DNA of 51,963 nucleotides. It comes from Parcubacteria group bacterium. GTDB lineage: Bacteria; Patescibacteriota; Patescibacteriia; UBA9934; GWF2-40-263. The stretch is from the NCBI GenBank assembly GCA_013204395.1, contig JABMNZ010000004.1:1-51963 (forward strand). Reading direction: 5' to 3'. The stretch's first letter is position 1. Each line of letters begins with the position of its first letter. The notes under the pieces were generated by a model. The model ran no database searches. It worked only from the letters and a program-made list of their open reading frames with translations, and had not been told where the DNA came from. A program made the position numbers and the translations under genes. Shown here piece after piece: positions 1 through 6,810 of the stretch.

Positions 1-33
1 GAAGTGGGGGGTGCGCGAGCTCCAGTTCTCGGA

Positions 34-471
34 CTAGAACGTCCTCTGCCCTGGGTTTTCGTGCCAGCCCTTTTCGGGGGTCCAGGCGCGGTAGATGATC
101 CACTGGACCTTCTGAGCGAAGTCGAGCACAGGCTCGCTGACGCTGATTGATACCACCTGATTGACGGGCTGAGCCCTTACCGGATCGAGGCTCACCTGCT
201 CCTGCTGCTTCTGCAGGAGATCTGTCAGCTGGGTGACATGATCCACACGCACCCAGCTTTCGACCAGCTCGTCATCACTGAAGCGAAAGCCGACCCTGCG
301 CATGTCCTCGAACTCGACACCTAGAAGGAGTGGAGGTGCACTCACCTCGCTTGCGGCATCTTGTTGAGGAATCTGATTGGTCGACAGACCACCTGAGAAG
401 AAGGTGGCCAACGCAACCAGCGCCGCTACCAAGCCAATCCGGAAAAACCATACGCTTGAATTTTTGCTCAT
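34..471 (-). CDS. Orphan membrane-anchored protein
   Basis: Unrecognised protein of 145 aa. Residues 10-28 form one hydrophobic segment that could be a signal anchor or an uncleaved signal peptide; the rest is soluble, acidic and Gln/Val-rich, so an extracytoplasmic domain is likely. The ATG is supported by an AGGAGG six to ten bases upstream. The gene stands where yidC often follows yidD in bacterial origin regions, but it bears no resemblance to YidC. Codons end in G or C much more often than in yidD, rnpA or dnaA next door. It has its own TTGACA promoter (506-534) behind the yidD terminator, so it is an independent unit. A perfect small inverted repeat (484-498) lies in the leader. Function unknown. 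Confidence 0.7.
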   Translation of the reverse strand: MSKNSSVWFFRIGLVAALVALATFFSGGLSTNQIPQQDAASEVSAPPLLLGVEFEDMRRVGFRFSDDELVESWVRVDHVTQLTDLLQKQQEQVSLDPVRAQPVNQVVSISVSEPVLDFAQKVQWIIYRAWTPEKGWHENPGQRTF

Positions 472-505
472 AACGTCCTCCTGCTACCAGACTGGTAGAC
501 GCTAT

Positions 506-534
506 AAGATAGCCCAAAACCCCCCTTTTGTCAA
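506..534 (-). promoter_or_regulatory. Sigma-70-type promoter of the orphan gene at 34-471
   Basis: On the minus strand TTGACA (529-534), a 17-base spacer and TATCTT (506-511). The predicted transcript starts near 499, directly at the inverted repeat CTACCAG/CTGGTAG (484-498), which could be an operator or a 5' protective hairpin. Confidence 0.7.
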
Positions 535-560
535 CGAACCTAACCAAGCTTCAATCAAAA

Positions 561-582
561 AACCACCGGTTTATTGGTGGTT
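561..582 (-). terminator. Intrinsic terminator at the end of yidD
   Basis: ACCACC and GGTGGT pair around an ATAAACC loop, followed on the minus strand by a T run. The yidD stop codon lies inside the hairpin loop, so the last codons of yidD form the 5' arm. Confidence 0.7.
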
Positions 583-843
583 TCTGCTTCCAGGTGGTTC
601 GTCGACGCCGCCGGCGTTGAAGGGATTGCATCTCAGGATTCTGAAGGTTGTCAGTATGCCACCTTTGATCAAGCCGCGGGACTCAATCACTTTGTAACCG
701 TACTCAGAGCAGGTGGGGTAGAAGCGGCAGTAACCCTTTGGGTAAAGTTTACTTGGTATACCGTGGTCAAAGGAGAGAGTTTTCTGGTACAGCCGGATCA
801 TCTTCAGCACAACGTACCTAGGGAAATACGTTAAGTGCTTCAT
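571..843 (-). CDS. yidD: Membrane protein insertion efficiency factor YidD
   Basis: YidD is a small, membrane-associated protein that assists YidC-dependent insertion of inner-membrane proteins. The 90-aa product shows the family core: an N-terminal amphipathic helix (IRLYQKTLS), the [11 protein letters not shown] motif near residue 40 with its two cysteines, and the RILRCNPF segment near residue 70 followed by GGVDEPP. The first four bases overlap the end of rnpA, as in many bacteria, so the two are translationally coupled in a rpmH-rnpA-yidD operon. No yidC follows within the window. Confidence 0.95.
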   Translation of the reverse strand: MKHLTYFPRYVVLKMIRLYQKTLSFDHGIPSKLYPKGYCRFYPTCSEYGYKVIESRGLIKGGILTTFRILRCNPFNAGGVDEPPGSRNHQ

Positions 844-1181
844 ACAATCAGCTTAGCTTTTCTAAATGTTTTCATAAGCTCCACCTCTAACTCTGCAGTC
901 TTTTTCTCAAGAGCTTCTTTACGAACAATCAGCAACACATCATACCCAGTAGCAATCTCACTAAGATGCTCATGCACTATTGCCCTAACCTGACGTTTTA
1001 TTCGATTACGATCAACAGCCTTTTTTGAAACCTTCAATCCAGCGGCCACAGCAAAGCGAGAAACCTCTAAATTGTTCTTCATCAGCTTCACTCCTACGTA
1101 CATACCAAATACGCTCCTGCCTTTGGCATAGAGCGTCTTGATATCCTTATCTAGTTTGAGCCGGTGCTTCTGGGGGAGCAT
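840..1181 (-). CDS. rnpA: Ribonuclease P protein component
   Basis: RnpA binds the catalytic RNase P RNA and helps it remove 5' leaders from pre-tRNAs. The 113-aa product has the family signature [16 protein letters not shown] (about residues 53-68), including the RNR motif that contacts the RNA, and the usual basic N-terminus (PQKHRLK). The ATG lies three bases after the rpmH stop codon, and the end overlaps yidD by four bases. The typical length is 110-120 aa, so the gene is complete. Confidence 0.97.
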   Translation of the reverse strand: MLPQKHRLKLDKDIKTLYAKGRSVFGMYVGVKLMKNNLEVSRFAVAAGLKVSKKAVDRNRIKRQVRAIVHEHLSEIATGYDVLLIVRKEALEKKTAELEVELMKTFRKAKLIV

Positions 1182-1184
1182 ATC

Positions 1185-1322
1185 TTACGCACTGAGCTTC
1201 GTTCGGCCACGAGCGCGACGACGCTTCAACACCTTAACTCCACCAGGTGTACTCATTCGAGCACGAAAGCCATGCACTTTGGCACGTTGCTTTGTTTTTG
1301 GTTGGTAAGTTCGTTTTGGCAT
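1185..1322 (-). CDS. rpmH: 50S ribosomal protein L34
   Basis: A short reading frame of 45 codons gives the L34 sequence beginning [15 protein letters not shown] and ending in the [12 protein letters not shown] tail, which matches the family almost throughout (pattern KR.YQP...R...HGFR.RM.T..G..VL..RR..GR..L). L34 is a basic protein of the large ribosomal subunit buried in 23S rRNA domain I. The gene is the first of the rpmH-rnpA-yidD operon and is transcribed away from dnaA, the classic bacterial origin arrangement. Confidence 0.97.
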   Translation of the reverse strand: MPKRTYQPKTKQRAKVHGFRARMSTPGGVKVLKRRRARGRTKLSA

Positions 1323-1373
1323 ATATTTGCAGGACAAACTGTATCACGTTTTAAGCATCGAGATGCTAACATA

Positions 1374-1433
1374 CTATCCACATTCCATCAACCTATATAC
1401 ACAGTTGCACTGCACTTGCCCACATGTGGATAG
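1374..1433. promoter_or_regulatory. Pair of DnaA-box-like sites upstream of dnaA
   Basis: CTATCCACA occurs on the plus strand at 1374-1382 and on the minus strand at 1425-1433; each differs from the consensus TTATCCACA only at the first base. They face each other between rpmH and dnaA, where DnaA commonly represses its own promoter or contributes to the origin. The rest of 1323-1499 is A+T-rich and shows no gene. Confidence 0.6.
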
Positions 1434-1499
1434 ATGTTCTAAACTATCGGCACGTGTAACTTTTTTAAGGAGGTTTTCCCCTTCATTTCATCTTTGCCT

Positions 1500-2906
1500 A
1501 TGAATACCAATGAATTATGGCACGCTGTCTTGGGTGAGCTTGAGCTCACTTTAAGCAAAGCCAACTTCACCACATGGTTTAAACATACGTTCATCTCGCA
1601 GGTGGATGAAAACTCTGTGGTCATTGGTGTTCCCAACATGTTTACAAAGGCGTGGCTTGAAAAGAAGTATGCCAAAAGCATTCTTCAGTCTTTACAAGAA
1701 CTCTCTAGTGGATCAATTAAAAACCTCACGTATAGAGTGGAAGCACGACCAGCTGTTCCACAAGTTGTTCCTATTTTTGAAAAAGAAAAAGTCGTAGAGC
1801 AGGTACCGTCCTACTCTCAAAACGCCCCATACAACCAAAACTACCAAGGAGCGGGAGAAGTTAAGGAGATTCGTACGGGAGAGTTTTCTCTTAATGGAAA
1901 GTATTGTTTCGGGACTTTTATTGTTGGTAAGCAAAATGAACTTGCTCACGCCGCCTCTCAAGCGGTAAGCGCGCAGCCAGGAGGTGTCTACAATCCACTC
2001 TTTATCTATGGAGGGGTTGGGCTTGGAAAAACCCATTTGCTGCAGGCGATTGGAAATGAGCTCATGCGAAAAAATGCTGCCACAAAGATTCTTTATGTAA
2101 CGTGCGAACGTTTCACTAACGACTTTATAGGAGCACTGCGATCAAATCGTATCAATGATTTTAAAAATCGTTATCGCACTGTAGACGTTCTTCTGGTCGA
2201 CGACATTCAGTTTATTACTGGTAAAGAGGGGACACAGGAGGAGTTTTTTCACACATTCAATCAGCTTTACCAAAATAATAAGCAAATCGTTATTTCATCA
2301 GACCGCCCACCTAAGGCCATCCCTGCCTTAGAGGATCGCCTTGTTTCACGCTTTGAGTGTGGAATGTTGGCAGATGTTGGATCCCCTGATTTTGAAACTC
2401 GTTGTGCCATTCTAGATACAAAGTGCAGAGAAAAGCAGTATATATTGGAGCGTGAGATCCTGCACCACGTCGCCACGGTCGTGCAGACTAACGTTCGTGA
2501 GCTAGAAGGAGCTCTCAATAAGATTATTGCTTTCCATCAATTCAAAAACACAAAACCAAGTCTTGAAACCATTAAACCCATTCTTACTAGCTTCCAGCCA
2601 GCATCGATCCGTAAGAGTGTCACCCCAAAACAACTCATTCACACAGTAGCCATTTACTTCGACATCCAAATTGAAGATCTTCTTGGGAAAAGCCGTCAAA
2701 AACGGTTGGCGTTTCCTCGACAGATTGTTATGTACCTCATGCGTGAGGAAATGAAGTCCTCTTACCCATCTATCGGAACAGAGCTTGGTGGCCGTGATCA
2801 CACAACCGCCATGCATGCATACGACAAGATCTCAAACTGTTTGCTAGAGGATGAAAAGTTGCAACATGACCTAGAACTCATAAAACAAAAGATGTACTCA
2901 ATGTAA
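1500..2906 (+). CDS. dnaA: Chromosomal replication initiator DnaA
   Basis: DnaA recognises DnaA boxes at oriC, forms an ATP-dependent filament and melts the origin. The product of 468 aa shows domain I (MNTNELWHAVLGELELTLSK), a short poorly conserved linker, the AAA+ domain with Walker A GGVGLGKTH near residue 171 and Walker B VDVLLVDDIQF near residue 228, and the C-terminal box-binding helix-turn-helix GGRDHTTAMHAYDKI near residue 430. The ATG at 1500 fits the family N-terminus; a TTG six bases earlier is less likely. An AAGGAGG at 1467-1473 sits unusually far (26 bases) from the ATG and may not serve it. Confidence 0.98.
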   Translation: MNTNELWHAVLGELELTLSKANFTTWFKHTFISQVDENSVVIGVPNMFTKAWLEKKYAKSILQSLQELSSGSIKNLTYRVEARPAVPQVVPIFEKEKVVEQVPSYSQNAPYNQNYQGAGEVKEIRTGEFSLNGKYCFGTFIVGKQNELAHAASQAVSAQPGGVYNPLFIYGGVGLGKTHLLQAIGNELMRKNAATKILYVTCERFTNDFIGALRSNRINDFKNRYRTVDVLLVDDIQFITGKEGTQEEFFHTFNQLYQNNKQIVISSDRPPKAIPALEDRLVSRFECGMLADVGSPDFETRCAILDTKCREKQYILEREILHHVATVVQTNVRELEGALNKIIAFHQFKNTKPSLETIKPILTSFQPASIRKSVTPKQLIHTVAIYFDIQIEDLLGKSRQKRLAFPRQIVMYLMREEMKSSYPSIGTELGGRDHTTAMHAYDKISNCLLEDEKLQHDLELIKQKMYSM

Positions 2907-3193
2907 CCACAACAAATCACAAGTTACCCACGGGGACTAGGTGTGGAAGAACCTGCCCATAACCATGTGTATGAAGGTGTGAACAGTGGGTACAGAAAAA
3001 TGCCCTTTGAATGTCACCTAAGATATCCCATACTCACACACAACTCTATACCTCTACTCATACACAAATCCACAGGCTTTTTTAAGACTCAACTCAGTAT
3101 AAAACTACTACCTATCCCCGCCATCCACACCCCTTACTATTACTACTAACTATTTAATACTCTTATATATAAATAAAGACTGATTCGGATGAT
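2907..3193. other. Probable replication origin oriC (dnaA-dnaN spacer)
   Basis: The 287-base spacer between dnaA and dnaN has no convincing gene and carries several relaxed DnaA-box-like words, such as AAATCCACA (3066-3074) and CCATCCACA (3121-3129). Its dnaN-proximal part has the ordered elements of a basal unwinding system (separate entry). Position between dnaA and dnaN is the commonest place for oriC in bacteria. The boxes are degenerate compared with the TTATCCACA consensus. Confidence 0.75.
3121..3177. other. Basal origin unwinding element: DnaA box, DnaA-trios, A+T-rich tract
   Basis: Reading from 3121: a DnaA-box-like CCATCCACA, a short C run (3128-3133), then a 3-base periodic tract TTACTATTACTACTAACTA (3134-3152), then an A+T-rich stretch to 3177. 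On the opposite strand the tract reads as repeated TAG/TAA triplets ending at the box, which is the DnaA-trio arrangement described for Bacillus subtilis, where DnaA spreads onto one strand and melts the adjoining A+T-rich DNA. Confidence 0.75.
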
Positions 3194-4330
3194 ATGAAAC
3201 TTTCTTGTACGAGAGACAATTTACACCAAGGACTAAGCATTACATCTCACTTGATGACAAAGAACGTAAATCTCCCTATCTTGCAAAATGTTCTAGTAAA
3301 GGCAGAGGGGGGAACAATTCGTTTCACATCAACAAATCTTGAGATGGCTGTTAACTGTACAGTCCGAGGTAAAGTTGAAGAACCAGGAGAATACACCATT
3401 CCATCTAAACTCTTCTTTGATTATGTTTCACTTCTTCCAAATGAAGTTATTCAAATAGAGTCCAATGATCAGGATGCACGGGTTCAGTGTGGAACATACA
3501 AAACTAAGATTAATGGATTGGGTGCATCAGAGTTTCCTTTAGTACCGTCTGTGGAGGGAACCCATTCGTACCAGATACCCGTCAGTGATCTTAAAACAGC
3601 TCTCTCACAAGTTCTGTTTGCTGTTGCGACTAATGAGTCACGACCAGAGTTAACAGGCGTCTCATTCGCTTTTCACACTCATGGAAACGAAGGGAGACTT
3701 ACATTGGCAACAACAGACTCATATCGACTAGCTGAGAAGACAATTCCAGTGATTTCAGGAGTCACAGAAGAGTTCAATGTAGTGATTCCAGCCAAGACTC
3801 TTTCAGAGGTTGGTCGAATACTATCTGTGTTCAAGGACGATGTGGAACTACCATCATTTATAACAATGGGTCTTTCTAATTCCCAAGTTGTGTTTGTGTA
3901 TGGACCCGTAGAACTTATCTCTAGAACTATTGATGAACAGTATCCTGACTACAAGCAAATCATCCCTTCAAATTTTCAGACTCAAGCAGTAGTAGATAGA
4001 GATGATTTTATTAAAGCTGTTAAAACTGCAAGTTTATTTTCAAAAACAGGGCTTTTTGATGTAAACCTTGCATTTGATCCAGACACCAAACAGCTGTCAG
4101 TGAGTGCTACAGATGCGACTCGAGGGGCAAATACAACACATAGCTCAGCGGACATCACTGGGGTGAATAACAGTGTCACAGTGAATTATCGATATCTCTT
4201 AGACGGACTTCAAGCAATATCATCTGATCAAATTATTTACGAGATGATAGATGCATCAAATCCATGTCTTCTTTCTCCTAAGGGTGAAACAGATTCGTAT
4301 CGATATGTAGTGATGCCTATCAAACAGTAA
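3194..4330 (+). CDS. dnaN: DNA polymerase III beta sliding clamp
   Basis: DnaN forms the ring-shaped dimer that tethers DNA polymerase III to its template and docks many replication and repair proteins. The 378-aa product has the expected length and the three tandem clamp domains, beginning MKLSCTRDNLHQGLSI, with the conserved ATDSYRLAEK segment in domain II (about residue 178) and the C-terminal YRYVVMPIK ending that forms part of the peptide-binding pocket. It follows oriC in the standard dnaA-dnaN order. Confidence 0.97.
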   Translation: MKLSCTRDNLHQGLSITSHLMTKNVNLPILQNVLVKAEGGTIRFTSTNLEMAVNCTVRGKVEEPGEYTIPSKLFFDYVSLLPNEVIQIESNDQDARVQCGTYKTKINGLGASEFPLVPSVEGTHSYQIPVSDLKTALSQVLFAVATNESRPELTGVSFAFHTHGNEGRLTLATTDSYRLAEKTIPVISGVTEEFNVVIPAKTLSEVGRILSVFKDDVELPSFITMGLSNSQVVFVYGPVELISRTIDEQYPDYKQIIPSNFQTQAVVDRDDFIKAVKTASLFSKTGLFDVNLAFDPDTKQLSVSATDATRGANTTHSSADITGVNNSVTVNYRYLLDGLQAISSDQIIYEMIDASNPCLLSPKGETDSYRYVVMPIKQ

Positions 4331-4360
4331 ATTGATACTTACTCGAAGAAAAAATTAACT

Positions 4361-5509
4361 ATGTCGGAGAAGAAAAAAACAGCATTTCTGTGGGGTGGCG
4401 CACTCCTCTTAATATTAGGAGGAGTAACATACTTTTCAATTGTGCCGCCACCAAATGCCATTTTAAGGGTTGGAGTTGTGACTCCACTCACTGGTGAGAA
4501 TCTTGAATATGGCTTAGTCACGCAGAAAGCCTATAACCTTGCCGTGACTCATGTGAATCAATCTGGAGGAAAGCAGGTTGAGCTTGTATACGAAGACGGA
4601 AAGTGCGATGGCGCAGAAGAGGCCGCAGCCGCGCAGAGGATTATCGATGCAGGTGGTGTAGGTGTGATTCTTGGTGGAACATGTTCAGGTAATATTTCTG
4701 CAGTGAGTGAAGTTACGCATGAGGCAGACGTGCTGCTTCTATTATCTTCTTTAGGTAACGAAGGAACAGAAAACGGAGAGCTAGTTTACTCCATGTTTCC
4801 AGATGATCTTTTTGCAGCAAAGACAATTTCTGGTCATGTCCTTGAGATGGGATATGACCGTGTGGCCATTATCACAGAAGACACAGACTCCGCGCGTGGC
4901 ATGAGTAGTGTGTTCAGGGGGGCTTTTGATGGACAAGTTGTTTTTGACGAGACCTTCTCCAGTGATGAATCTAACTTTTGGACGCTTGTATCAAATCTTA
5001 GAAATTTAAATTCTGACGCCGTATATCTGGTTGTTGAAAACCCTGAGGCTGGTGAGCTTATTTTGCAGCAAATGAACAATTTAGCTGTAAACACTGAGGT
5101 TTATGCCTCTAACGCTCTTCTCGATCAATTTGATGTTTCTCAGAAGAGGGGGCTTTACAGTGGTTTAATTTTTGCCGAACTTCAATTGCCAAGCGATGGT
5201 AGGTCATCAGAAATGCTTGCGGCTTATGAGCAGGAGTACGGAAACGCCCCTGAAGCACTATTGCTTACGGCAGCGGCCTATGACAGTGTGTTTTTGATAG
5301 CAGAGGCTGTGGGTAATGGGTCTCAAGGGGCAAATAATATTGCAGCTTATCTGGATAATAATATTTCAGATTGGGATGGAACCCTTGGAACATTGAACTT
5401 CGATGAAAACGGCAGTGCTGAGATTGATTTAGCGCTTATACAAGTTGTGGATGGAGAGCTTATGGTAATAAATGCTCAAGAAGAAATTGCAGAGGCGATT
5501 GTAGAATAA
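4361..5509 (+). CDS. Membrane-tethered LivK-like periplasmic-binding-fold receptor
   Basis: The 382-aa product resembles the type I periplasmic binding proteins of branched-chain amino acid ABC transporters. A single hydrophobic segment (residues 8-27) replaces the usual cleaved signal or lipobox, so it is probably tethered to the membrane. After it come the family landmarks VGVVTPLTGENLEYG (near residue 37), VELVYEDGKCDGAEEAAAAQRI, GVILGGTCSGN and a second lobe with MGYDRVAIITEDT. It starts 30 bases after dnaN and may be read through from it. No permease or ATPase gene is near, so it may act as a sensor or scavenging receptor; the ligand is unknown. Confidence 0.8.
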   Translation: MSEKKKTAFLWGGALLLILGGVTYFSIVPPPNAILRVGVVTPLTGENLEYGLVTQKAYNLAVTHVNQSGGKQVELVYEDGKCDGAEEAAAAQRIIDAGGVGVILGGTCSGNISAVSEVTHEADVLLLLSSLGNEGTENGELVYSMFPDDLFAAKTISGHVLEMGYDRVAIITEDTDSARGMSSVFRGAFDGQVVFDETFSSDESNFWTLVSNLRNLNSDAVYLVVENPEAGELILQQMNNLAVNTEVYASNALLDQFDVSQKRGLYSGLIFAELQLPSDGRSSEMLAAYEQEYGNAPEALLLTAAAYDSVFLIAEAVGNGSQGANNIAAYLDNNISDWDGTLGTLNFDENGSAEIDLALIQVVDGELMVINAQEEIAEAIVE

Positions 5510-5520
5510 CTTTGATTTTT

Positions 5521-5548
5521 AAAAGACGATGATAGCCCTCGTCTTTTT
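5521..5548 (+). terminator. Intrinsic terminator after the LivK-like gene
   Basis: AAAGACGA and TCGTCTTT pair around a nine-base loop and a T run follows. It separates the dnaN/receptor unit from the next gene. Confidence 0.75.
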
Positions 5549-5570
5549 GTTTTGCTAAGATATTTTATAT

Positions 5571-6113
5571 ATGCTGCACATTCCTTCACAACCAAGCACA
5601 CTATCGTTTCGAGTTGATCGGCTATGGGATGGGAATCCTTGTCCCGACGACCGTCTTTGGGCAGAACTCCAGCTTTCTAAAGAAAAAGATGGGATCAAGG
5701 TTTCTGCTCAAGCTCCCAGGATTCACGAACAGAGTGTTCCAGATGCGCCAATGGGTTCACGTGTAGATAAACTTTGGGAACATGATGTGATTGAAGTATT
5801 TTTTGTGGGGCCAGGCCATGAGTACATAGAGCTAGAGCTAGGTGCTGGCGGACATTTTCTAGCGCTTGGATTTTCTTCTATCCGTAAAAGATTAAACGAT
5901 TTTGAAACATTCAAGCCCGTGGTTCGATTTGAGCAGACAAGTGAAAAGCTTTGGACCAGCGAACTTGTTCTACCGTGGAAGATGATTCCCGAGAACCTCC
6001 GCGCGATCAATATTTTTGCTATCATGGCAGGTCAGTTCATGGCCTATGCCCCTGTCCCAGGAATCGAACCAGACTTTCATCAACCAGATTATTATCCAGC
6101 AGCTTCTTTGTAG
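5571..6113 (+). CDS. C4orf33/UPF0462-like (DOMON/CBM9-like) protein
   Basis: The 180-aa product resembles the UPF0462 family named after human C4orf33, a beta-sandwich fold related to DOMON and CBM9 domains whose function is unknown. Shared landmarks from memory of that family are VDRLWDG near the start, LWEHDVIEVFF followed by EYIELELGAGGHFLALGFS (about residues 68-103), LVLPWKMIP (about 132) and the PVPG...PDFHQPDYYP ending. There is no signal peptide, so it is cytoplasmic. The ATG lies nine bases after an extended -10 box (TGC-TAAGAT, 5553-5561), so the mRNA is probably leaderless. Confidence 0.65.
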   Translation: MLHIPSQPSTLSFRVDRLWDGNPCPDDRLWAELQLSKEKDGIKVSAQAPRIHEQSVPDAPMGSRVDKLWEHDVIEVFFVGPGHEYIELELGAGGHFLALGFSSIRKRLNDFETFKPVVRFEQTSEKLWTSELVLPWKMIPENLRAINIFAIMAGQFMAYAPVPGIEPDFHQPDYYPAASL

Positions 6114-6127
6114 ATATTAAAAACAAA

Positions 6128-6165
6128 ACACCTCGCCTGACGACAGAGGTTCACCAGTGAGGTGT
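6128..6165 (-). terminator. Intrinsic terminator of the orphan gene at 6196-6702
   Basis: ACACCTC and GAGGTGT form the outer stem of a hairpin, followed on the minus strand by a TTTTGTTTTT tail. In the plus direction it may also end the C4orf33-like gene. Confidence 0.65.
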
Positions 6166-6195
6166 CTTGTCGCCGTGGCGAGGTCGTTGCTCCGT

Positions 6196-6702
6196 TCAGG
6201 AGCGTGCTGAGACCGTGAATGCCTCGTGGCCGTCTGGGTGGATGTAGACGGAACGGCTGGACGGGTTGCTCGACCAACTCACTGTTACCGAGCAACTTCT
6301 CGGGCGAGGGCTGAGAGCGCCCTTCACAGCTTTCTTGATGCTCTCCTTTGCCAAGCCCTTGTCGGTGGCTCCCTGCAGGATTCGCAGGACATTGCTCTTG
6401 AGCGTCTCATTGACGCCACGAGGAGGAATCGTCCTCTGTTGGTGAGGTAGTCGTGAGTCACGTCCGAACCCATCTCTCTGGGAGCGGGGTCGTACGGGTG
6501 TCATTGCGATCATCGCGATGACCCAGACGCGGAAGTCTTCGTTGTCGTGTCCGTCCTTCTGCCAAGCTCTGAAGCGAAGCCACATGGGCTCTCCTCGCTC
6601 CGTCACTGTTCTGGCAAGAACTTCCAGGTCTTGATCAGAGAAGCCCATCAGGCCCATCTGAAGACCCATCTTCCCACCGACCATTTCTTCTCGAAGCGAC
6701 AT
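6196..6702 (-). CDS. Orphan G+C-rich protein
   Basis: Unrecognised 168-aa product, rich in Arg and Ser in its C-terminal half, with no signal peptide or membrane span. The reading frame stays open further upstream, but the ATG at 6702 is chosen because a GGAGG precedes it by six bases and because the promoter (6749-6777) lies inside the longer version. Residues 90-125 are Arg/Pro-rich and a helical segment (LKSNVLRILQGATDKGLAKESIKKAV) follows. Codon use is clearly more G+C-rich than in the neighbouring penicillin-binding protein and C4orf33-like genes. It is monocistronic, flanked by terminators. Function unknown. Confidence 0.6.
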   Translation of the reverse strand: MSLREEMVGGKMGLQMGLMGFSDQDLEVLARTVTERGEPMWLRFRAWQKDGHDNEDFRVWVIAMIAMTPVRPRSQRDGFGRDSRLPHQQRTIPPRGVNETLKSNVLRILQGATDKGLAKESIKKAVKGALSPRPRSCSVTVSWSSNPSSRSVYIHPDGHEAFTVSARS

Positions 6703-6748
6703 GGCTGCCTCCAGTTGTGATACCCGATCAGACGAGTTTCGACAAAAG

Positions 6749-6777
6749 AATCTACCATAAAACCGCCTGTTTGTCAA
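6749..6777 (-). promoter_or_regulatory. Promoter of the orphan gene at 6196-6702
   Basis: Minus-strand TTGACA (6772-6777), 17-base spacer, TAGATT (6749-6754). The -35 hexamer lies in the loop and arm of the upstream terminator hairpin, so terminator and promoter physically overlap. Confidence 0.7.
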
Positions 6778-6795
6778 TGGAAACAGGCGGTTTTT
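6761..6795. terminator. Terminator hairpin at the end of the PBP gene
   Basis: AACCGCCTGTTT (6761-6772) and AAACAGGCGGTT (6781-6792) form a 12-bp stem with T runs on both sides. It follows the minus-strand penicillin-binding protein gene and contains the -35 box of the next gene. Confidence 0.75.
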
Positions 6796-6810
6796 GTTGT
6801 TTTCTTTGAC

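Noticed and set aside
1164-1433. 89-codon plus-strand frame across rpmH
   Set aside because: Antisense to L34, which is certain, and runs into the DnaA-box region.
2943-3149. 68-codon frame in the dnaA-dnaN spacer
   Set aside because: Covers the DnaA-trio origin tract, has low-complexity composition and no family; it is origin DNA.
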